Positions 38,319-48,080 are shown, counted from the first letter of the stretch. The stretch is DNA of 64,000 nt from CAVRCA01 sp963719345 (GCA_963719345.1 CAVRCA010000001.1:868001-932000), one strand, 5' to 3'. Translations and numbers: made by a program. Notes: generated by a model from the letters alone, not told the origin.

Positions 38319-39278
38319 ATGGCGCGCAGCATCGCGGCCGGACTTGGCTTGATGGAGTTCCCCTTCGACACGACGGGCGGCTTCTGGCGCTGGGTCGATC
38401 TGTGCGAAGCGGGCGGCGCCAACTCGATCTGGCAGACGGATCGCCTGGTCAGCAACACGCCGATCCTTGAATGCATGGCGGTCATGGCGGCGCTCGCCGG
38501 GCGCACGCGGCGGATCAAGTTCGGTGTCAACGTCATCTCGCTGGCGATGCGCGAACCGGTCCTGCTCGCCAAGCAATGTGCGACGATCGACGTGCTCTCC
38601 GAGGGACGCCTGCTGCCCGCCTTCGGCATCGGCAGCCCACGCGGCCCGGAATGGACGGCGATGCACCTCGACACCACGGTGCGCGGCCGCGTGACCGACG
38701 AGGCGCTGGAAATTCTGCGTCGGCTGTGGACGGGTGAAAGGGTGGACTTCGAGGGGCGGCACTTCCGGCTGTCGGGCGCCTCGATCTCGCCCCGCCCGGT
38801 GCAGCCCGATCTGCCGATGTGGATCGGCGGCAGCTCGGAGGCGGCGGTCCGCCGCACGGCGCTGTACGGCACGGGCTGGCAGGCGGGCGCGGAAACGCCG
38901 GCGGAAGTGGCTCCCGTGGTCGCCGCGATCCGCACCGCCAGCGCGGCCGCCGGACGGGCGATCGACGAGGACCATTTCGGCGCCGCCTTCGCGTTCCGCT
39001 TCGGCAGCCCCGACGATGCGGCATTGCGCCCCGCACTGGAGTCCTACCGCAAGCGTACCGGCCGCGATCCGCTGAGCTATTTCGCGATCGGCGACGCGAA
39101 CACGATCCTGGGCCGCATTGCAGACTACGTGGACGCCGGCATCTCAAAGTTCATCCTGCGTCCCGCCGCGTCGGGCGATGAGGACATGCTGGGGCAGACC
39201 CGATTGCTGATCGAGCACGTGTTGCCGGAGATTGCCGCACGCTGGCCGAAGCCGGCGCGCGGCGCCGGATTCTCCTAG
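38319..39278 (+). CDS. LLM-class flavin-dependent oxidoreductase
   Basis: 319 residues from ATG 38319 (GGAG upstream); the open frame to 37962 covers the divergent binding-protein start and was trimmed. Luciferase-like landmarks are IWQTDRLVSNTPILECMAVM, RRIKFGVNVISLAMREPVLL, DVLSEGRLLPAFGIGSPRGP and PDLPMWIGGSSEAAVRRTAL. Cofactor (FMN or F420) and substrate are not decidable. It is divergent from the orphan binding protein. Confidence 0.88.
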   Translation: MARSIAAGLGLMEFPFDTTGGFWRWVDLCEAGGANSIWQTDRLVSNTPILECMAVMAALAGRTRRIKFGVNVISLAMREPVLLAKQCATIDVLSEGRLLPAFGIGSPRGPEWTAMHLDTTVRGRVTDEALEILRRLWTGERVDFEGRHFRLSGASISPRPVQPDLPMWIGGSSEAAVRRTALYGTGWQAGAETPAEVAPVVAAIRTASAAAGRAIDEDHFGAAFAFRFGSPDDAALRPALESYRKRTGRDPLSYFAIGDANTILGRIADYVDAGISKFILRPAASGDEDMLGQTRLLIEHVLPEIAARWPKPARGAGFS

Positions 39279-39838
39279 AGCACGCTTCCTGCGACAAGCA
39301 GCCCGTAGAGGCTGGCCACCGCTCCCAGGCCGGCGCCCGCGATCGCCAGCCAGATGAGGCGCGTGACCACCGAAATTGACGCCAGGACAATCGCGATCTG
39401 CAGGCCGCTCACCACGATCTCGTACTGGTGGTAACGGTGGAAGGCGCGCTCCCGCAAGGCACTTTCCGCCTCGGTGCGCGCCGCCAACTGCTTCATGCCG
39501 TCATTGCCTTGCGGGTCGTCCCGCATCCGGGCTTCTTCGTCGCGCGCCGCCTTGATCCGCTGAGCAACGGCAGGACTGTCCGGCAGGCTTTCGAGCACGC
39601 TCGCCTCGGCGGCACGAACGGTCGCCCGCACATTCTTTGCCTGGTAGAAACTCCACTGGTCGCTGAGGTCGACATGGCGGGTGATGTACTCGTTCTGGGT
39701 GCTCTTCTCGCCCAGGTCCGCCAAGGCGAGACACGCCGCGAGCGCCGCGATCAGGACGGCGGTCCCACGGGCGCGGCCGTCGTCGTGATGGTGCGCGCCC
39801 TCGATGCCCTCCTTGGCCTGTTCAAGCGTCTCGCTCAC
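39275..39838 (-). CDS. DUF4337-family membrane protein
   Basis: 187 residues from GTG 39838, which has GGGAG upstream. The N-terminus SETLEQAKEGIEGAHHHDDG precedes a first hydrophobic segment (RGTAVLIAALAACLALADLG), a long charged helix with SDQWSFYQAKNVRATVRAAE, and two C-terminal membrane segments (VVSGLQIAIVLASISVV, LIWLAIAGAGLGAVASLYGL). This is the DUF4337 layout. Role unknown. Confidence 0.85.
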   Translation of the reverse strand: MSETLEQAKEGIEGAHHHDDGRARGTAVLIAALAACLALADLGEKSTQNEYITRHVDLSDQWSFYQAKNVRATVRAAEASVLESLPDSPAVAQRIKAARDEEARMRDDPQGNDGMKQLAARTEAESALRERAFHRYHQYEIVVSGLQIAIVLASISVVTRLIWLAIAGAGLGAVASLYGLLVAGSVL

Positions 39839-39911
39839 CGGAGCGCTCCCCTTCGGTTTTCCGCCATCTTGCGAAGCAGTATGGTTGGCGTCGCGGGATG
39901 AGCCCCGGGCT

Positions 39912-40361
39912 TCACGACGCGATGGCCTGCACGGCCGCCAGCTCGCGGATCTTCCGGGCCATTGCGGCGACACCATTGCCTCGGTTGGTGGACAAGGCCT
40001 CAATCAAGCCGAGCTCTTTCAGGAACACCGGGTCGGTCGCCAGGATCTCCTGCGGTGTCCGGCCGGAATAGACCCGCAGCAGCAGCGCGATCAGGCCCGA
40101 GACGATCGCCGCGTCCGACGTGCTGGCCAAGCGGAGTTTGCCGGCCTCGACGCGACCTTCCATCCACACCCGGCTCTGGCAGCCGGGAACCCGGTGCGCG
40201 TCGTCCATCCACGCATCGGGGAACGGCGGCAGCTTGCGACCGAGCTCGATGATGAACTGGTAGCGATCCATCCAGTCGTCGAACACCTCGAGCTCATCGC
40301 GGATCGACGCGATCGCATCGGCCGCGGTGGGCTCTTCGGGGACGACGAAGGGATCGGACAT
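39912..40361 (-). CDS. sufE: SufE-family sulfur acceptor
   Basis: 149 residues. The persulfide-accepting cysteine is Cys61 in HRVPGCQSRVWMEG, and DAWMDDAH precedes it as in SufE. LIALLLRVYSGRTPQEILAT is the conserved helical segment. SufE accepts sulfur from a SufS-type cysteine desulfurase for Fe-S assembly. No other suf genes are in the window. Confidence 0.92.
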   Translation of the reverse strand: MSDPFVVPEEPTAADAIASIRDELEVFDDWMDRYQFIIELGRKLPPFPDAWMDDAHRVPGCQSRVWMEGRVEAGKLRLASTSDAAIVSGLIALLLRVYSGRTPQEILATDPVFLKELGLIEALSTNRGNGVAAMARKIRELAAVQAIAS

Positions 40362-40419
40362 CGGAGTGGATGTGCGAGAACGAGGGGCGGCCGTCAACCG
40401 TTCCCGCCCGACCCGAGCA

Positions 40420-41742
40420 TCAGAGGATGAAGCGGCTGAGATCACCCTTCTGAGCCAACGGGGCGACCCGCTCGTTCACATAGGCCGCGTCCACCGTCAC
40501 CGTCTCGCCCCCACGGTCCGTGGCGGAAAAGCTGATCTCCTCGAGCAGTCGTTCCAACACGGTGTGCAGCCGGCGCGCACCGATGTTCTCGATCCGGTCG
40601 TTGATGTCGGCCGCCAGGTCGGCAAGCGCATCGATCGCGTCGTCCGTGAAGTCGAGCGTGACGCTCTCGGTCCCGAGCAGGGCAGCATACTGCTTGACGA
40701 GCGAGTGCTGCGGCTCGGTGAGAATGCGGCGGAGGTCCGAGCGGCTGAGCGGCGCCAGTTCGACCCGGATCGGCAACCGTCCCTGCAGTTCCGGCAGCAG
40801 GTCGGATGGTTTGGCCAGGTGGAAGGCGCCGGAGGCAATGAACAGCACATGGTCCGTCTTCACCGAGCCGTATTTGGTGCTCACCGTCGTGCCTTCGATG
40901 AGCGGCAGCAGATCGCGCTGAACGCCCTCCCGTGAGACATCGCCGCCCCGGAAGCCGCCCTCGGTCGTGCGGGCGCAGATCTTGTCGATCTCGTCAAGAA
41001 ACACGATGCCGTTGTTTTCGGCATGCACGACCGCGTCCTTGGCCAGCTGCTCGCTGTCCAGCAGACGGTCGGCCTCCTCCCGCTCGAGAGCCCGGCGGGC
41101 GGCCTCGACCGTCATGCGCCGCTTCTGGGCGGGCCGGCCGAACATGCCCTTCATCATCTCGCCGAGATTGATCACCTGCCCGGGCGGCATTCCCGGCATG
41201 TCGAGCTGCCCGATCGGCAGGCCGCTGGCCGGCTCGCTGACCGAGACCTCAACCTCCCGTCCCTCGAGTTCACCGCTGCGCAGCATCCGGCGAAATTTTG
41301 AGCGCGTGTCCGCGGCCGCGCCCTCGCCGACGAGCGCCGTGACGAGACGCTCCTCGGCCGCGAGTTCCGCCTTCGCCTGCACCTCCTTGCGGGAGGCTTC
41401 GCGCAGCATCGTCAGGCTGACCTCGACCAGGTCGCGCACGATGCTTTCCACGTCGCGGCCGACATAGCCGACTTCCGTGAACTTGGTGGCCTCCACCTTG
41501 AGGAACGGCGCCTGGGCGAGCCGGGCAAGCCGGCGCGCGATCTCGGTCTTGCCGCAGCCCGTCGGCCCGATCATCAGGATGTTCTTGGGCACCACCTCCT
41601 CGCGCATCGCCTCGGGCAGTTGCTGACGGCGCCAGCGATTGCGCAAGGCGATCGCGACCGCTCGCTTGGCGTCGTCCTGGCCGACAATGAAGCGGTCGAG
41701 TTCGGAGACGATCTCCCGTGGAGAATAGGTGGGAACGTCCAT
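40420..41742 (-). CDS. hslU: ATP-dependent protease ATPase subunit HslU
   Basis: 440 residues, AAA+ unfoldase of the HslUV protease. YSPREIVSELDRFIVGQDDA starts the protein, Walker A is IGPTGCGKTEIARR, Walker B is GIVFLDEIDKIC, and the pore/I-domain region carries VGYVGRDVESIVRDLVE. The C-terminal RLHTVLERLLEEISFSA...LSRFIL docks into HslV. It begins directly after the hslV stop, as in a normal hslVU operon. Confidence 0.97.
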   Translation of the reverse strand: MDVPTYSPREIVSELDRFIVGQDDAKRAVAIALRNRWRRQQLPEAMREEVVPKNILMIGPTGCGKTEIARRLARLAQAPFLKVEATKFTEVGYVGRDVESIVRDLVEVSLTMLREASRKEVQAKAELAAEERLVTALVGEGAAADTRSKFRRMLRSGELEGREVEVSVSEPASGLPIGQLDMPGMPPGQVINLGEMMKGMFGRPAQKRRMTVEAARRALEREEADRLLDSEQLAKDAVVHAENNGIVFLDEIDKICARTTEGGFRGGDVSREGVQRDLLPLIEGTTVSTKYGSVKTDHVLFIASGAFHLAKPSDLLPELQGRLPIRVELAPLSRSDLRRILTEPQHSLVKQYAALLGTESVTLDFTDDAIDALADLAADINDRIENIGARRLHTVLERLLEEISFSATDRGGETVTVDAAYVNERVAPLAQKGDLSRFIL

Positions 41743-42309
41743 TCAGAGGGTCTCTACGATGATATTGTTGTTGGTGTAGACGCAGATCTCGGCGGCGATC
41801 GTCATTGCCCGCCGCGCGATCTCGTCCGCTGTCAGGTCGGGCACCGTGATCAGCGCCCGGGCCGCGGCCAGGGCATAATTGCCGCCCGACCCGATGGCGA
41901 TCACGCCGTCCTCGGGCTCGAGCACGTCGCCGTTGCCGGTGAGGGTGAAGCTGCGGTCACGGTCGGCCACCGCCATCATCGCCTCGAGCCGGCGCAGGTA
42001 GCGGTCCGTGCGCCAGTCCTTGGCAAGCTCGACGCAGGCGCGTTCAAGCTGGGACGGGAAGCGCTCCAGCTTGGCCTCGAGCCGTTCGAGCAAGGTGAAG
42101 GCGTCGGCGGTCGCCCCGGCAAAGCCGGCAAGCACCGCCCCGCCGGCGCCGATCCGGCGCACCTTGCGGGCATTGCCCTTCACCACGGTCTGACCGAGGC
42201 TGACCTGGCCGTCGCCGGCCATCGCGACCTTGCCGTGATGGCGGACGCACAGGATGGTGGTGCCGTGCCAGCCGACGGGGTCGTGTGGGTTGTCAATCGT
42301 CGTTCGCAT
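41743..42309 (-). CDS. hslV: ATP-dependent protease peptidase subunit HslV
   Basis: 188 residues from ATG 42309; the long open frame reaching 43716 is antisense to the MFS gene and was rejected. HslV is a proteasome-like threonine protease: the mature N-terminal Thr17 lies in WHGTTILCVRHHGKVAMAGD, and GNARKVRRIG and AIGSGGNYALAAARAL are conserved. The short propeptide is removed by autoprocessing. It forms an operon with hslU. Confidence 0.97.
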   Translation of the reverse strand: MRTTIDNPHDPVGWHGTTILCVRHHGKVAMAGDGQVSLGQTVVKGNARKVRRIGAGGAVLAGFAGATADAFTLLERLEAKLERFPSQLERACVELAKDWRTDRYLRRLEAMMAVADRDRSFTLTGNGDVLEPEDGVIAIGSGGNYALAAARALITVPDLTADEIARRAMTIAAEICVYTNNNIIVETL

Positions 42310-42438
42310 GACGCCGCAAATGGCCCGCCCGGGTCCACGCAACAAGATCCGCCCGGAGGCCAGCCTGCCCCTTTGCGCAGGACGGTTGCCTGGGAGGCCC
42401 TTGCCCAGCCATGCTGGCGCGGCGAAACGGGGGGAACA

Positions 42439-43836
42439 ATGACCGAGAACACGGCAGCGGCGATCGCCGCGCGGATCGATAGGCTGCCGAGCGCCCGCAG
42501 CCTTTGGAGGATGATCCTGCTGCTCTCGCTCGGCGGCTGCTTCGAGTTCTACGACCTGTTCTTCACCGGCTACGTCGCCCCTGGGATGGTCAAGGCCGGG
42601 ATGTTCACCCCGGAGTCGCTCGGCGTCTTCAACGTGCTCGGACCTCTTGGGGTCGAAGGGCTCGGCACCTTCGTGTTCGCGACCTTCGCCGGGCTGTTCG
42701 TCGGGACGATGGCGTTCGGCTCCGTCCCCGACCGCTTCGGCCGCCGCCGCGTGTTCACCTGGTCGCTTCTCTGGTACTGCGCCACCACGCTGGTGATGGC
42801 GTTCCAGACCACCGGGTTCGGCATCAACCTTTGGCGTTTCATCGCGGGCATCGGCATCGGGATCGAGTTGGTGACGATCGACACCTATCTCTCCGAACTG
42901 GTCCCCCGGCACATCCGCGGCCAGGCGTTCGCCTTCAACCAGTTCGTCACCTTCGCCGTGGTGCCCCTGGTTGCGCTGCTCGCTTGGCTGCTGGTGCCGA
43001 CGCAGCCGTTCGGCATCGAGGGCTGGCGCTGGGTGGTGCTGATCGGCTCGGTCGGCGCGGTGTTCGTCTGGTTCATCCGACGCGGCGTGCCCGAGAGCCC
43101 GCGCTGGCTCGCGGGGCAGGGCAGGCTCGAGGAAGCCAACCGGATCCTGGACACCATCGAGGCCGCGATTGTCCGCGAGAAGGGTCCACTGCCGGAGCCG
43201 CGCGTCGCATACGCCGAACAGCCGGGGCGGGGCAGCTTCGCCGAGATCTGGCGGGCGCCGTACGGCCGCCGGACGACCATGCTGTCGGTGTTTCACTTCT
43301 TTCAGACGATCGGCTACTACGGCTTCGCCGCGTGGGTTCCGACCTTGCTGATCGCCAAGGGCATCACGATCACCCGCAGCCTGGAGTATTCCTTCATCAT
43401 CGCGATCGCCAATCCGGTCGGCCCGTTGCTGGGGACCCTCGTCGCCGATCGCATGGAGCGTAAGTGGCAGATCGTGACGGCTGCCGTCGGTATCGCGCTG
43501 TTCATGTTCCTGTTTGCAACCCAGGCCGACCCGGCCCTGCTGATCGTGCTCGGCGTGCTGGTGACGTTGTCGAACAACTGGCTTTCGTTCGCCTTCCATA
43601 ACTACCAGGCCGAGCTCTATCCGACCCGCATCCGCGGCCGCGCGGTCGGGTTCGTCTACGCCTGGAGCCGACTGTCCGCCGCGTTCGCTGGTCTCTTCAT
43701 CGCCTTCTTCCTGCACACCGGCGGCGTCCCGGCGGTTGGCCTGTTTATTGCGTTAGCCATGCTGGTCGTGGTGATCGCCATCGGCGGGTTCGGTCCGCGC
43801 ACACGGGGGCTCGCCTTGGAGGCCATCTCGCACTAG
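42439..43836 (+). CDS. MFS transporter, metabolite:H+ symporter type
   Basis: 465 residues, about 12 transmembrane segments. GSVPDRFGRRRVF after TM2 is the MFS loop 2-3 motif; TYLSELVPRHIRGQAFAF and YQAELYPTRIRGRAVGFVYA are the sugar/organic-acid symporter signatures of each half, and PESPRWLAGQGR follows TM6. GGGGGGAACA precedes the ATG. Substrates of such proteins are sugars, aromatic acids or other carboxylates. It is divergent from hslV and upstream of the liv cluster with only 27 bases to the binding-protein gene, so co-transcription is possible. Confidence 0.88.
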   Translation: MTENTAAAIAARIDRLPSARSLWRMILLLSLGGCFEFYDLFFTGYVAPGMVKAGMFTPESLGVFNVLGPLGVEGLGTFVFATFAGLFVGTMAFGSVPDRFGRRRVFTWSLLWYCATTLVMAFQTTGFGINLWRFIAGIGIGIELVTIDTYLSELVPRHIRGQAFAFNQFVTFAVVPLVALLAWLLVPTQPFGIEGWRWVVLIGSVGAVFVWFIRRGVPESPRWLAGQGRLEEANRILDTIEAAIVREKGPLPEPRVAYAEQPGRGSFAEIWRAPYGRRTTMLSVFHFFQTIGYYGFAAWVPTLLIAKGITITRSLEYSFIIAIANPVGPLLGTLVADRMERKWQIVTAAVGIALFMFLFATQADPALLIVLGVLVTLSNNWLSFAFHNYQAELYPTRIRGRAVGFVYAWSRLSAAFAGLFIAFFLHTGGVPAVGLFIALAMLVVVIAIGGFGPRTRGLALEAISH

Positions 43837-43863
43837 CGGCCGCTCTTCGTCGGAGATCATGCC

Positions 43864-45114
43864 ATGGTAAAGCGTCGCACGATTATCGGGATCGCCGCCG
43901 GAACGGCGGCGGCGGCTTTCCTCGGCCGCGCCCAGGTCCGGCCGGCGTTCGCCGACGACAAGGTGGTGAAGGTCGGCATCAATCTCGCGCTGACGGGCGC
44001 CGACGCGCACAGCGCCACCCTGATGCTGCACGGCGCCCAACTGGCGTTCGACGAGGCCAATCGGGCGAATACCGTTCCCGGCTATTCCTTCCAGGCGGTG
44101 TCGTTCGACGATGCGACTGCCACGGCCGGCCAGTACGACCCGGTGCAGGCCGCGACGAACGCCCGCAAGATGGTGACCGACCGACAATTCGTCGCCGCGA
44201 TCGGCCCGCAGATGTCGGGCTCCGGCAAGGCGATGGCACCGATCCTGAGCGAAGGCGACCTCGCAATCATCACGCCGGCTTCCACCAACCCCGATCTCAC
44301 CGATCCGAAATTCGCCGAGCTCTACCGGCCGGGAGGCAAGCCGATCTACTTCCGGACGGTCACGACCGATGCCTACCAGGGACCGAACATGGCCAACTAC
44401 ATGGCCGAGAAGCTGCAGGTGAAGTCGGTCTACGTGCTGGACGACAGCGGCGCCTACGGGGTCGGGCTGGCCGATGCCTTTCAGCGTCAGGCGGAGAAGG
44501 ATGGCTTGCGGGTACTCGGCCGCGATCGGTTGGACCCGCGGGCGTCGGACTACACGGCGGTGCTGACCAAGATAAAATCCGTCAATCCGGATGCCCTGTT
44601 CTACGGCGGCGTGCTGCAGGCGGGCGTGAAACTTGCCAAGCAGGCGTACGACATCATCCCCGCCGTCATCAAGGCAGGCGGCGACGGCGTGCTCGGGCCG
44701 GAGATGCTGACCGCTGCCGGTTTTCCGGCGGCCGAGGGCTGGTACGCCACCAACGCATCGCCGCACATGACCGAGGATGCCAAATCGGCCGCATTCGTGC
44801 AGACCTATCGGGCGCGCTTCGGCGAAGCGCCCGATGACTACGCGATTACCGCCTATGACGCGGCTCTGGTCATCATCGACGCCGTCAAACGGGTAACTCT
44901 GGATAAGAAGCCGGTCAATCGGAGCGCGGTGCGCGACGCCATCCAGGATGCCCGGGTTCCGACCGTCCAGGGTTTGGTGTCGTTCGACCAGAACGGCGAC
45001 ATCCAGGATCGCACCGTCAGCGTGTTCCAGATCAGGAAGGATGCGTCGAAGCCGATCGACGACATCTCGGCCCAATACCACTATCTCGGTGTGGCCCCTC
45101 AGGGTCGATCGTGA
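43864..45114 (+). CDS. Branched-chain amino-acid-type ABC transporter, substrate-binding protein
   Basis: 416 residues with a leader (MVKRRTIIGIAAGTAAAAFL) and a type-I periplasmic binding fold: VVKVGINLALTGADAHSATL, AIGPQMSGSGKAMAPILSEG, VYVLDDSGAYGVGLADAFQR. It is followed by livH, the livM-livG fusion and livF, so it is the dedicated ligand-binding component. The class carries amino acids, amides, aromatic compounds or urea; the ligand is not predictable. Confidence 0.92.
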   Translation: MVKRRTIIGIAAGTAAAAFLGRAQVRPAFADDKVVKVGINLALTGADAHSATLMLHGAQLAFDEANRANTVPGYSFQAVSFDDATATAGQYDPVQAATNARKMVTDRQFVAAIGPQMSGSGKAMAPILSEGDLAIITPASTNPDLTDPKFAELYRPGGKPIYFRTVTTDAYQGPNMANYMAEKLQVKSVYVLDDSGAYGVGLADAFQRQAEKDGLRVLGRDRLDPRASDYTAVLTKIKSVNPDALFYGGVLQAGVKLAKQAYDIIPAVIKAGGDGVLGPEMLTAAGFPAAEGWYATNASPHMTEDAKSAAFVQTYRARFGEAPDDYAITAYDAALVIIDAVKRVTLDKKPVNRSAVRDAIQDARVPTVQGLVSFDQNGDIQDRTVSVFQIRKDASKPIDDISAQYHYLGVAPQGRS

Positions 45115-45138
45115 GATCGGCCGCCCGGTCGGCCTGAG

Positions 45139-46068
45139 ATGACCGCCGCCGACCTGTGGCTCCAGCAGGCAATCAACGGCATCGGCTTAGGAGCGATGTA
45201 CGCGCTCCTCGCACTCGGGTTCACGCTGGTCTACGGCATCCTCGAACTCATCAACTTCGCCCATTTCAACGTCTTCATGATCGGCTCTTTCGTCGCGTTG
45301 TGGGTCCTCCGGGCGTTTGGCCTGGCCGGCCAGAGCGTGATCCTGACCGGCTTTGCCCTGAGCGGGGCGCTGTTGGCGGCGTTCGCGGCGACGATGATCG
45401 TATCGGGTGCCCTCGGCATGGCCATCGAGCGGCTGTGTCTGCGCCCGCTGCGCGGCGTCACCGGGCCGGCTGCGATGATCACCACCATCGGCGTCTCCTA
45501 CATCCTGTCCAACGTGATCCTGCTGACGGTGGGCGCGGATGCAAAGGACTTCCCGAACCCGCTGCCGCCCACGCGCTGGCATCTGGGCGGCGCCGTCCTG
45601 GAGCTTCGCCATCTGCTGATCTGGGCCATCTCGGTTGCCCTGATGGGCGGTCTGTGGCTGTTCGTGCGGAGGGCGCGTCTCGGCAAGGCCATGCGTGCCA
45701 CGGCCCAGGACCCCGAAGCCGCCCGGATGATGGGCGTCGACGTCGACAAGGTGATCCTGACCGCGTTCTTCTTGGGCTCGGCGCTGGCCGGCGCCGGCGG
45801 CCTCATCTTCGGCCTCTATTACAACTTCACCAGCTTCATCATCGGCTTCACAGCCGGGTTGCGGGCCTTCACGGCCGCCGTGCTGGGCGGCATCGGCAAC
45901 GTGCCGGGAGCGATGGCGGGCGGTCTCGCGGTCGGATTGATCGAGTCGTTCTGCGGTCAGTTGATCGGGGCGTCGTGGGCGGACGTGGTCATCTTCTCGA
46001 CGCTGGTGCTGGTGCTGGTATTCAGGCCCTCCGGCCTGCTTGGCCGTCCGGCTCCAACCAAATCGTAG
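45139..46068 (+). CDS. livH: Branched-chain amino-acid ABC transporter permease LivH-type
   Basis: 309 residues, about 8 hydrophobic segments. The N-terminal QQAINGIGLGAMYALLALGF-TLVYGILELINFAHF is the LivH signature, and MRATAQDPEAARMMGVDVDK is the cytoplasmic EAA-like loop that contacts the ATPase. It starts 24 bases after the binding-protein gene. Confidence 0.95.
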   Translation: MTAADLWLQQAINGIGLGAMYALLALGFTLVYGILELINFAHFNVFMIGSFVALWVLRAFGLAGQSVILTGFALSGALLAAFAATMIVSGALGMAIERLCLRPLRGVTGPAAMITTIGVSYILSNVILLTVGADAKDFPNPLPPTRWHLGGAVLELRHLLIWAISVALMGGLWLFVRRARLGKAMRATAQDPEAARMMGVDVDKVILTAFFLGSALAGAGGLIFGLYYNFTSFIIGFTAGLRAFTAAVLGGIGNVPGAMAGGLAVGLIESFCGQLIGASWADVVIFSTLVLVLVFRPSGLLGRPAPTKS

Positions 46069-46076
46069 CGCCGCGC

Positions 46077-48080
46077 GTGCGCCGTTTCGCCCGGCCCACC
46101 CTGCCGAAGCCCTGGCAACAGCCGCTCGGCATCGTGCTGGTGGCACTCGGCGCCCTCTTCTTTCCCCTCTACCACGGCAACGACGCGGATATCGACGCCC
46201 TCGCCAACGCCCTGGCGTTTGCCGCCCTTGCCCTCGGGCTGAACATCGTCGTCGGCTTCGCCGGCCTGCTCGACCTCGGCTACGCTGCCTTCTTCGCCAT
46301 CGGCGCCTATACCTATGGCATCCTGAGCTCTTTCCAGCTCCAGCCCGCCTGGAGCGACTCCTGGAACCTTCTTCAGAGCTTGGGGCTGGTGACGCGGATC
46401 GCCGGCGGCGGCGATGTCGGCGTGGTGCATTTCACCCTGTCGTTCTGGCTGGCGCTGCCGCTGGCGGCGATCGTGGCGGCCGCGGCGGGAGCGTTGCTCG
46501 GTCTGCCGACCTTGCGCTTGCGCGGCGACTATCTCGCCATCGTTACGCTCGGGTTCGGCGAGATCGTGCCGATCGTTTTCCGCAACTGGAGCGGTCTGAC
46601 CGGGGGAGCCGCCGGCCTCAACGGCATTGCCGCGCCGCGCCTGTTCGGCTGGCGGTTCGGCGTCAACGCAACGCCGTATTACTATGTCGCCCTCGCCCTC
46701 GTCGCGTTGCTGCTGTTCGTCAGTGCGCGACTGCGCGACTTGCGGGTGGGCCGCGCCTGGATGGCGATCCGCGAGGACGAGATCGCCGCCGGCGCGATGG
46801 GGGTGAACCGAACCCGCTACAAGCTGTCGGCCTTCGCGATGGGAGCGGCGTTCGCCGGCATGACCGGTGTGCTCTACGTCGCCAAGCTGCAGACCGCCAC
46901 GCCCGACATGTTCGGCTTCCCGGTGTCCGTCATGATCCTCGTCATGGTCGTCCTCGGCGGCGTGGGCAGTATCTGGGGCGTGGTCGTCGGCGCGATGGTC
47001 CTGCAACTCCTGCAAGCCTGGTGGCTGGAGGATTTGACAGGATGGTTGAACGCGGCGGGCCGGGTGGTCGGCAGCGCCTGGCTCGCACAGGTCGATCTGG
47101 TGCCGGCGAGCGAATTGCTGTTCGGGATCATCCTGGTCGGCATGATGCTGTTTCGTCGTGAAGGCCTGCTGCCGGCCCGCAGCGCTCGATCGAAGCCCGG
47201 TCTCGAACCGGCGGCCACCGTAATGGCGAGCGGTCAGGACAGCATCGTCGCCCGGCGCGAGCAGGGCGATGCCGATGGCGTCGCTCTGGCAATACGGGGC
47301 GTTACCGTGCGCTTCGGCGGCCTCCGAGCCCTGAACGCGGTCGACATGGAGGTAGCACAGGGCGGCATCGTCGCCGTCATCGGACCCAACGGCTCCGGGA
47401 AATCGACGCTGTTCAACGTCATCACCGGGCTGCTCGGCGCCGAGGCCGGCAGCATCCGATTCCGGGGCACCGACATTCTGGGCCTGCCGGACCACGTGAT
47501 CGCGGCCAAGGGCATTGCGCGCACGTTCCAGAGCATCCGGCTGTTCGCCAATCTGTCGGTCATCCAGAACGTCCTGATCGGCCAGCACGTGAGGCTGCGC
47601 ACCGGCACGATCGCCGCCATTTGCCGCCCGTCCTGGTCGCGGCGCGAGGAGAACGGGGCGCAGGCCTGGGCCAAAGAACTCCTGTCCCGCTTCGGCACCC
47701 GGCTGACGCCGTTGCTGGACCAGCCGGTCAGCCGGCTGTCCTACGCCAACCGCCGCCGCACCGAGATCGCCCGCGCCTTGGCATCGCGCCCGAAACTGCT
47801 CCTGCTCGACGAGCCGACCGCCGGCATGAACCCCACCGAAACGGTCGAGCTGGCCGAGCAGATCAAGACCTGGAACGCGGGCGGTCTGACGGTGCTGCTG
47901 ATCGAGCACAAGCTCGACTTCGTCAGCCGGCTTGCGGACCTCGTCTACGTACTCGACCACGGCGAGGTCATCGCCAAAGGCCGACCCGAGGACGTGCGGC
48001 AGAATGAGGAGGTGTTGCGCGCCTATCTCGGCCGCCAAACTCGAGGCAATGCAGTCCCGGCGCTCGGCGATGTCCGCTGA
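46077..48080 (+). CDS. Fused LivM permease - LivG ATPase of the branched-chain amino-acid ABC transporter
   Basis: 667 residues from GTG 46077, the first start after livH; the frame is open further upstream only because of antisense-free GC-rich shadow. Residues about 1-370 are a LivM permease (ALGLNIVVGFAGLLDLGYAA, YLAIVTLGFGEIVPIVFRNW, AWMAIREDEIAAGAMGVN). A linker of about 40 residues follows. Residues about 408-667 are a LivG ATPase with Walker A GPNGSGKST at 436-444, SYANRRRTEIARALAS and Walker B LLLLDEPTAGMNP. Such permease-ATPase fusions are known in some proteobacteria, but livM and livG are usually separate. Confidence 0.93.
   Translation: MRRFARPTLPKPWQQPLGIVLVALGALFFPLYHGNDADIDALANALAFAALALGLNIVVGFAGLLDLGYAAFFAIGAYTYGILSSFQLQPAWSDSWNLLQSLGLVTRIAGGGDVGVVHFTLSFWLALPLAAIVAAAAGALLGLPTLRLRGDYLAIVTLGFGEIVPIVFRNWSGLTGGAAGLNGIAAPRLFGWRFGVNATPYYYVALALVALLLFVSARLRDLRVGRAWMAIREDEIAAGAMGVNRTRYKLSAFAMGAAFAGMTGVLYVAKLQTATPDMFGFPVSVMILVMVVLGGVGSIWGVVVGAMVLQLLQAWWLEDLTGWLNAAGRVVGSAWLAQVDLVPASELLFGIILVGMMLFRREGLLPARSARSKPGLEPAATVMASGQDSIVARREQGDADGVALAIRGVTVRFGGLRALNAVDMEVAQGGIVAVIGPNGSGKSTLFNVITGLLGAEAGSIRFRGTDILGLPDHVIAAKGIARTFQSIRLFANLSVIQNVLIGQHVRLRTGTIAAICRPSWSRREENGAQAWAKELLSRFGTRLTPLLDQPVSRLSYANRRRTEIARALASRPKLLLLDEPTAGMNPTETVELAEQIKTWNAGGLTVLLIEHKLDFVSRLADLVYVLDHGEVIAKGRPEDVRQNEEVLRAYLGRQTRGNAVPALGDVR

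Noticed and set aside
41743..43716. 657-codon open frame on the minus strand across the MFS gene
   Set aside because: It is a GC-rich antisense shadow; only its 3' 188 codons are hslV. The MFS transporter on the plus strand has clear family motifs.
45156..46076. Upstream part of the 974-codon frame before the LivM-LivG fusion
   Set aside because: It overlaps livH in another frame and its composition is typical of an out-of-frame translation; the first sensible start is GTG 46077.
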